A stretch of 64,000 nucleotides of DNA from Enchytraeus crypticus (taxonomy: Eukaryota; Annelida; Clitellata; Enchytraeida; Enchytraeidae): NCBI GenBank assembly GCA_905160935.1, contig CAJHZI010000418.1, forward strand, positions 1,471,001 through 1,535,000. Reading direction: 5' to 3'. The notes below the pieces were generated by a model. That model worked only from the letters and a program-made list of their open reading frames with translations, had not been told where the DNA came from and ran no database searches. Position 1 is the first letter of the stretch. The number at the start of each line of letters is the position of its first letter. Made by a program: the position numbers and the translations under genes. Of this stretch, positions 32,095 through 64,000 are shown one piece after another.

Positions 32095-32310
32095 TGATCA
32101 ACTATGTTGATATCTATCACTTTTAATAACACATGTTTAAACCGTTAGACAATTTATTCCATTTTCCGTGTAATCAGTCCAGTGAATGTCCGAGATTTTA
32201 CTCCTAGATCAGCGTAGCTGAGATTCGAACCCACGAGGGTTCAATTCACCTCAGGATCTGTCATTTAAAACTTCATGACGTTACCCCTAGGCCTATGCTA
32301 TCAAGGCATT
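32095..32310 (-). mobile_element. SINE-like repeat with box B, minus strand
   Basis: On the minus strand GTGGGTTCGAATCTC fits a Pol III box B and lies after a tRNA-like GGGGTAACGTCATGAAG. A diverged relative sharing ATGATATCTATCAC and CACATGT lies at about 31600-31830. Confidence 0.5.
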
Positions 32311-33933
32311 CTATCATTCACTCCACATATGATACAACACGATTAAGATCAGAGAACTACGGAACTGAGAAATATAAGAAATGATGGATAGAAAAGTTGA
32401 CAGCGAAGTGCAGAAAATATAGAAATAACTAAGTAACGGTTGGTTTAGATGTCAAGTAAAAAATAGATCACACGATGTCCGAACAAACCGAAGACGTAAT
32501 ATAAATATGTAGTTAGGTTTGGGTCACTTAGACAAATCCTATGCCACTTTCACAACATTTGGACCTAGGTCTACTCTTCAAAATCTGATCAAACGTTTAT
32601 TATTCGGTTTTAAAGATCGTTCATTGTATCCCCTATATATTGTAGGAATTGACCACAATCCACAAATTGACCAAAAAAATAGAATTTGAGCAAATACAAT
32701 TGTACATTGCTATGATATTTGAAAGGTGCTCAAATATCACACCAGCCGCTCAAACTTTTCTTATTTGCTACTTTTTGTGATCTGCGGAGGAACAGATTGG
32801 CTTATAAAATTTTATTATATGCCTAAAATCCGAGGATGCTTACATTTCTTCAAAATTGTTTAACAAGGATCACTACTGATAACAGAAATTAATGTTTGCT
32901 ATTTCAACAAACTTCTTATACAAAAGCTTTCAAGGTCGTTGATTTAATTCATGGCAGTACTGAATCATCGTATATCTGCGCTATATACAATCAGCGCATT
33001 CACAAGATATACAGCCGTGGTACAGTAAATCATGATAGAAGAGGTTCTATGAGGACATTTGTAAACATGTAAGAAGCATCAGGGATGAAACTAGGGTGGG
33101 TGGGATAAGCCCCCCTAAATTCGCTACTCAGCCCCCTTCCAACTTTCAACCACTTGTCCATATAAATATATGGGAGCTGGAATCAAGAAGCCCCCCCCCC
33201 CCCATTTAACCCCCTCTGTCGTCATGCATGGTATTGACGATTAAAAGAAATACACATAGGAAACACAGCATCGATTCTTCGAAATCAGACCAATCAATCG
33301 AAGGCGATAATAATTCAAATTTTAATTACATTCTCATATAAAGGCACAAAATATGGTACATGCCCATTTTAAGTAATACAACAAACAAGCCTTAATAGGA
33401 CATTTATGCTTCAACGAAACGAATTCAATTTACGACACCTCAATAATACTATCCAGTCAACTGCAAGATTTGCTCTAATTTACCCCCTAATGCAAGATAT
33501 GTTAACAGTATTGTTTCATACAATCAAAACGGCTAATGTAGTATGTTAGCTTTAATATAACGAACAGATAACAAACGACCATACAAACTTTGAAACTATT
33601 TACACGTTTCAAGACGATTTATTTACATGTTACAATTAGTGTCCAAACGGTTTATTATACAACATAATACCAATGCATTGCATTGAACAATGCAATACAA
33701 TTGCACAGTACAAGTTCTGTTGAAGTATACTGTGCAACTAAAAATCGATCGACGAATAAAAAAGAAGAGCCCACAAAGCAGAACGATAGTTTAAACCGGG
33801 TTAAGTATTCAGCACCTGACGAAAACAAAACTGCTGTCTTCAGGATTTCTTAAAATTATCATATCGTTAATAGCTTGTATATTTTAAGGTTAAGATAGCA
33901 AAGCAGTGGTGAAATTTTTTTATGTAAAATATG

Positions 33934-34785
33934 TGTCAAGGGTCGATTCGATATATATATTAGTATGTATTTGTACTTTTAATTGTATTTCTAGTAAAGT
34001 ATTTAATGATACTACTGGATGAGTAAAGTTAATATTTAAAGTATTGAGTTTTATTAAAGTGAGATCCTAGGCGGTAGCTAAGCTAGGGCAAGTGATCAAT
34101 GAAGGCAGGCGTAAACAGGAAGTAGAAGAGATCCAAGATGGCAGAGTAACAACACCGACGTAAAACGTGCCAAGTTGAAAAGTGATTTAGGAGATTTTAA
34201 GAATCTCAAGAGTAGACGAATTGAGAGCAATTCGAAGGGTTCGGTTATTCGAACTAATTTGCAGTCCATCGAACAGTCGATGAGAAGGGAGTGATTTTGT
34301 AGAAGATCGAACTGGGAAGAGAGTTCCATTGAAGTATTCCAACCTAGGGAATATATTAGAAAAGATTCTAGTAGGCAACTAGTCGAGAGGAAGTAAAGTA
34401 AAGCTTAGGAATTTATGCTAGAGAGCGTATTAGTTATTTATACGTCAAAAGTAATTGTATGCAAATGTAAAGTGCTTACTTTTGCGATATTTAAAGTGAA
34501 CTGTAATTCGCTTACACGTGTTATTTAAAATCGTTGCAATTTTCGTTCTATTGAATATTCGTACATTATTTTATTTCTTTTCGTATTGAATTAATATTTA
34601 ATTTAATACAATCGTTGAAGTTATCAATCACTTAGTAGGATATCTAGATTCAGTCAAATCGAGGACAGGTAAAGATTCCAAAATAATTATTAGAGGCATA
34701 TTATTAGGAATTTAAATCCTGAACCATTTGATGTCAGGTCCTCATTTTACCTCAGGTTAAAAATTGTAGAATCAGGTTCCTGACA
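33934..34785. mobile_element. Solo LTR with 5-bp target duplication
   Basis: The segment begins TGTCAAGG and ends CCTGACA (TG...CA ends with a TGTCA/TGACA inverted pair). It is flanked on both sides by ATATG (33929-33933 and 34786-34790). Its 852-base length, absence of coding sequence and 5-bp duplication fit an LTR left by recombination of an LTR retrotransposon. Transcription strand is not certain; there is no pol or gag sequence to confirm a family. Confidence 0.7.
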
Positions 34786-35679
34786 ATATGTAAGACAATT
34801 TCAAGTTAATTTTCATTACCAGGTTCAATAGATATCAATTACTAAGACTTATGTAGGTTTAAAATCAGTCAATATAACAAATTTGTAGTAGCTAAAAACA
34901 TATCACTGCTATATCGCAATTTTAAAACAAACATCCAACATTACGAATATATCAGTCAATAAGTTCCTACAAATATTGTACAAGTTTATAGCCAGTACTA
35001 GATTATACGTGTAACAGCACACAAAATATCATTGATTTAGAGTTAAACAAAAATAATTCAGTACTTTAGAGAAAGACGGTTAAACGGTAAAAGTTAACAT
35101 CGAAATAAAAATACCTGATACAGTAATTATAAAAGCCAATTATTATTATTTATTTTTAGTAGCGCAACACACAAAACAAGCCAGCTTATCTCAACATTTG
35201 CGTCAAATTAATGATGAGATTTAATGAGTGTTTAAAATACATGAGACGGTAAATTCTAAATGGTAAATTATAATATTTATGTCAAAGACAAATGCTAATC
35301 TTAACGTCTCTAGCAATAGTAATAAACATGGATCTAGTCAAGTGAATATAGACGTAACTAGACGAATTCCTTTGGTTAAAGTAGGAATTCAGATCTAGCG
35401 GAGCTATCAAAAAAGGGCCCAAGTAGATATAATATTGGCGTCTATCGAGGGAACACAATTCAGAAAGAAATCAGACAATGAGAGCTAGTGGAACGATTCC
35501 CCCCACTTTAACCACTGATATATTCGCACACGTCACTATTGCACGATTCATAAATATCAGCAGCTGCCTGTTGACTCCTGAAGTTAAACTGTTCTAGAAA
35601 TATACAAAATAATCTTACAACAGTGTTATAAACGTCTGCTAATGAGCATCAATCATCCATAATTCATTATGATCAGCTT

Positions 35680-35750
35680 CCACTGAATCCCAATGTAACT
35701 AGGGTCGGTATAGCCTACGCATAGACCTTCTCCACTCCTCTAAATGTATT
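35680..35750 (-). mobile_element. CCCGTGTTGTG-family 3' fragment, minus strand
   Basis: CACTGAATCCCAATGTAACT AGGGTCGG followed by ACCTTCTCCACTCCTCT: reverse complement of the family 3' end. Confidence 0.6.
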
Positions 35751-36917
35751 ATTAATAGTTTAGAGTTTTCTTTTACTCTTTTCTTTAAATGTTGATGGAG
35801 GAGTGGAGATTTAAAGTCGTTTCTCTGAGTTTTGAATTGCGATCTATACAAGCCTTGTAGCATAGAATATGAGCTAAACACGCCATGTAGCGCATACGAT
35901 GATATCCATTGCGTCTGTCTATTTAGCTATTCATTCAAAATCACTGGTCTTCGTAATTATTATCGCACTAAAAGCGATCATATATGCACAGAAACTTAGC
36001 CAAAATAAACTCTACACAGCTTACATGGGTGACATTTTGCCATCAAGTCACCGCTCTTTGTACTAACATAATCCAGATTTCTTCTTTGGATCGCAATCTT
36101 CTTGAAACTGCACCGGTGACTGAACCCATAGCCAACTTACTGCGCCAAATTAGCACAACTTTACCAGTGAAAAACTTTAGCATAAGTAATTTTAAATGTT
36201 GTTTATGTTAGAGAGATTTTCTATGAATCAACACTATGCAATGGAGCGTGATTTCTCAATGATACATTGAAATAATAACGTTATCGAGCAGGGTTATTGT
36301 TAGGGAACGTAAAATTAGGGTAAAGACTAGTTTCATTTTTGCCACAATCCAAAGCCAAACCCAAGCAGGAAGAAAGTGAAGCTTACAGCAGGGTAACAAT
36401 GTCTGCATCAACACACAAACCATCCCTGATATCATCAAGTACTTTGAAAACATTGCCAAATTGTAACGAACATGACCTCAAAGAAATCTACTCCAAAATT
36501 TAGCCTCGTGATGTTGTATGGTATTTTATCCCGACAGTATTTTATTCTAAGAGAATATAAAAATGATCAAGCACTACCGATTTACTAATCTACTAACAAA
36601 ATAGATGTTACAAAGACATAACATTTTCCTAGGAGTCCATTTAGTTACAAAACAACTTCTATTTAGTATTGACATCTGCTGTCTTCAATATTTACAGGCC
36701 GGAGATAATTTGCCAAAGACATCATGCAAACCCTTGACGTCTCTGACATCATCCTTGGATGAGAAAATGATTTGCTAAATTTATGTTTGTAGCTACTACT
36801 ATATAGGGCCTAACGATAGTTATATAATTTAAAATATGTACTGCCAAATATTACCTTCGCTTCGATGCCAACTTTAAACAGGTCCGAACGTTAAAATTAG
36901 CAGCATAGGCTACCTAA

Positions 36918-36923
36918 TTTATT
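36918..36923 (-). terminator. Candidate poly(A) signal for MLYCD
   Basis: AATAAA on the minus strand about 580 bases past the MLYCD stop. It is the nearest canonical hexamer I noticed. No cleavage evidence. Confidence 0.25.
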
Positions 36924-37500
36924 AAAAATTTAATGCCAGTCCATCAAACATCCAGATTTAAAACGTTTAGGTCACTTTAGAGACAATATAAAAATCCATT
37001 TAGTAAAAACAATTTATCTAAATTCGTCAGATCTTATACCGAGAATAAAAGTACATAGCTGTACTGGTCAATTACAGAGTGTACAAGTACATCACTGTAC
37101 TTTCCACTGACAATTAATTAGATCACTGTACTTTCCAGCGCCAAATCAGTGTTATTAGAGAATAATCCAACTCAAAACCCGTACGTACATGTTGACTAAA
37201 ACACACGGCTAAAATCACCACCTTCCAATCAACATCTATCCCTGCGCAGAATCATTATTCCTTTTTTCAAAAAACCAAGATTGTGACGGTATCTACTTGC
37301 TTGGTTCTTTACCGTCACACTGTGCTCACTAAATATGAGGTAGAGATGACTGTACGCATGAATTTCTTCCTCGAGCTTTCTGTCACATGCTCGGATAGAC
37401 GGCTAATTGTCATATGATCTCGGAGACAAGATCATTCATCCATCTCGGATACATGACAAATTCTCATCTGCTCGGAGAGAAGACAGTTCGGCTGACAATA

Positions 37501-63206
<25,706 letters not shown>

Positions 63207-64000
63207 CAGGAATAAATCGTTTCTCGGAAATTACGCTGCCAATTAAATCATTCAGAATTCAGCACAGGGAGACTTCCGAGTAATATTTACCTACTATAAT
63301 TCAACTGTTAGCGTAACTCCAGTTTCTAAAAATAATATAAAATATAAGACTAATTGGCAGCCGATTGATTCCAAAGTGGATATTACACTGCTATTTACGA
63401 GACTCCTTTCAAGTAATACGTACCGATTTTTCTATTTAAATCGTATCCCTAAATGAATCACTACTCCATTACTAAATTCTTTATGACTGCCTCTCCATTT
63501 TGCTGCAGATGACGAAGACTCGGCTTACAACATATTTCCCTACGGATAAGTCATTAGATTTGCACTTTAACATTTCACTAAGTAAGCCCTTTCGAGTAAT
63601 TTGCAGAGCCTCTATCAGAAAGTCTAGCTTACTTTTAAAAGCAACTCAGTCTCGTATTTCCGCGCCGTAAGTTGCTTATTAAAAACAGCGTTCTTGAGAC
63701 AGATTACTCTTTTCGTTATAATTATTAATAAAATTTATTTTTAAAACTCATTCAATTCATAAAGTTCATTACTCCACGAGTGTATCGTTTATATCTATCG
63801 AATACAATAAGTACAGAACTTCAAGTCCCACAACTATTATGAAATCCAAAATATTTTCATTCAGATTTTTAAGAATTATAATAAATTAAAATGCTCTATT
63901 GACTTCTTTAGAATTTAAGCCATTCACATCACATTATATTATAGGGCCCAGTTTACGTGAATCAGTCATACTGAGGACCCTGAACTCAATTCAGCTAGTA
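63207..64000. other. Upstream flank of the minus-strand gene, no gene seen
   Basis: AT-rich sequence expected to hold the promoter and 5' UTR of the exon at 63206. No clear TATA or CpG-rich block is visible. Confidence 0.4.

Larger units (their letters stand above)
30985..37500. other. Convergent spacer between DHX33 and MLYCD
   Basis: No supported exon. Contents seen: an AT-rich DHX33 3' flank, a (GAT)n stretch near 31105, two related SINE-like copies (31600-31830, 32095-32310), a dispersed repeat (31888-32005), C-rich tracts (33100-33210), a solo LTR (33934-34785) and old retroelement pieces near 35680. Confidence 0.6.

Overview
The window is invertebrate metazoan genomic DNA. It is AT-rich, has many small exons split by long repeat-filled introns, and carries tRNA-derived SINEs, LINE fragments, a solo LTR and a hAT-like DNA element. 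No prokaryotic or organellar gene is visible. I cannot fix the phylum from sequence alone.

Layout. (1) 1-4,000: repeats, including a degenerate LINE 3' end, with no supported gene. (2) 4,295-6,561, plus strand: a two-exon gene for a 231-residue single-pass membrane protein of unknown family. (3) 11,229-30,984, plus strand: a complete 21-exon DEAH-box RNA helicase, DHX33, rebuilt as 690 residues. Every exon phase agrees and motifs Walker A, Ia, DEAH, SAT, V and VI are all present. (4) 31,000-37,400: gene-free convergent spacer with SINE-like repeats and an 852-bp solo LTR. (5) 37,501-46,560, minus strand: nine exons of malonyl-CoA decarboxylase (MLYCD). Its first core exon has no ATG and joins in phase to a 534-codon Ser/Ala/Pro-rich exon at 61,605-63,206 across a 15-kb intron. 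The predicted protein is 1,232 residues with a long disordered N-terminus and no C-terminal SKL. (6) 46,561-61,604: that putative intron, holding a hAT-like element with perfect 8-bp target duplications, several minisatellites and a perfect 21-bp hairpin. (7) 63,207-64,000: upstream flank, no gene seen.

The most striking pattern is that tandem duplications repeatedly straddle or abut exon-intron junctions. The TM gene has four copies of its exon-1 end plus 5' splice site. DHX33 has six copies of the exon-2 end plus 5' splice site, including half of Walker A. It also has about a dozen acceptor plus exon-6-start copies, and seven acceptor plus exon-12-start copies at exactly 51-nt spacing. Single degenerate exon-edge copies lie beside exons 13 and 21. 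The decoy acceptors checked (exons 6 and 12) would bring in premature stops. The window therefore looks like a natural series of junction duplications relevant to splice-site choice and intron evolution.

The three genes are not functionally linked by anything visible. DHX33 and MLYCD are housekeeping genes in convergent orientation. Exon models come from manual reading of splice sites and recalled family sequences, with no alignment program or transcript data.
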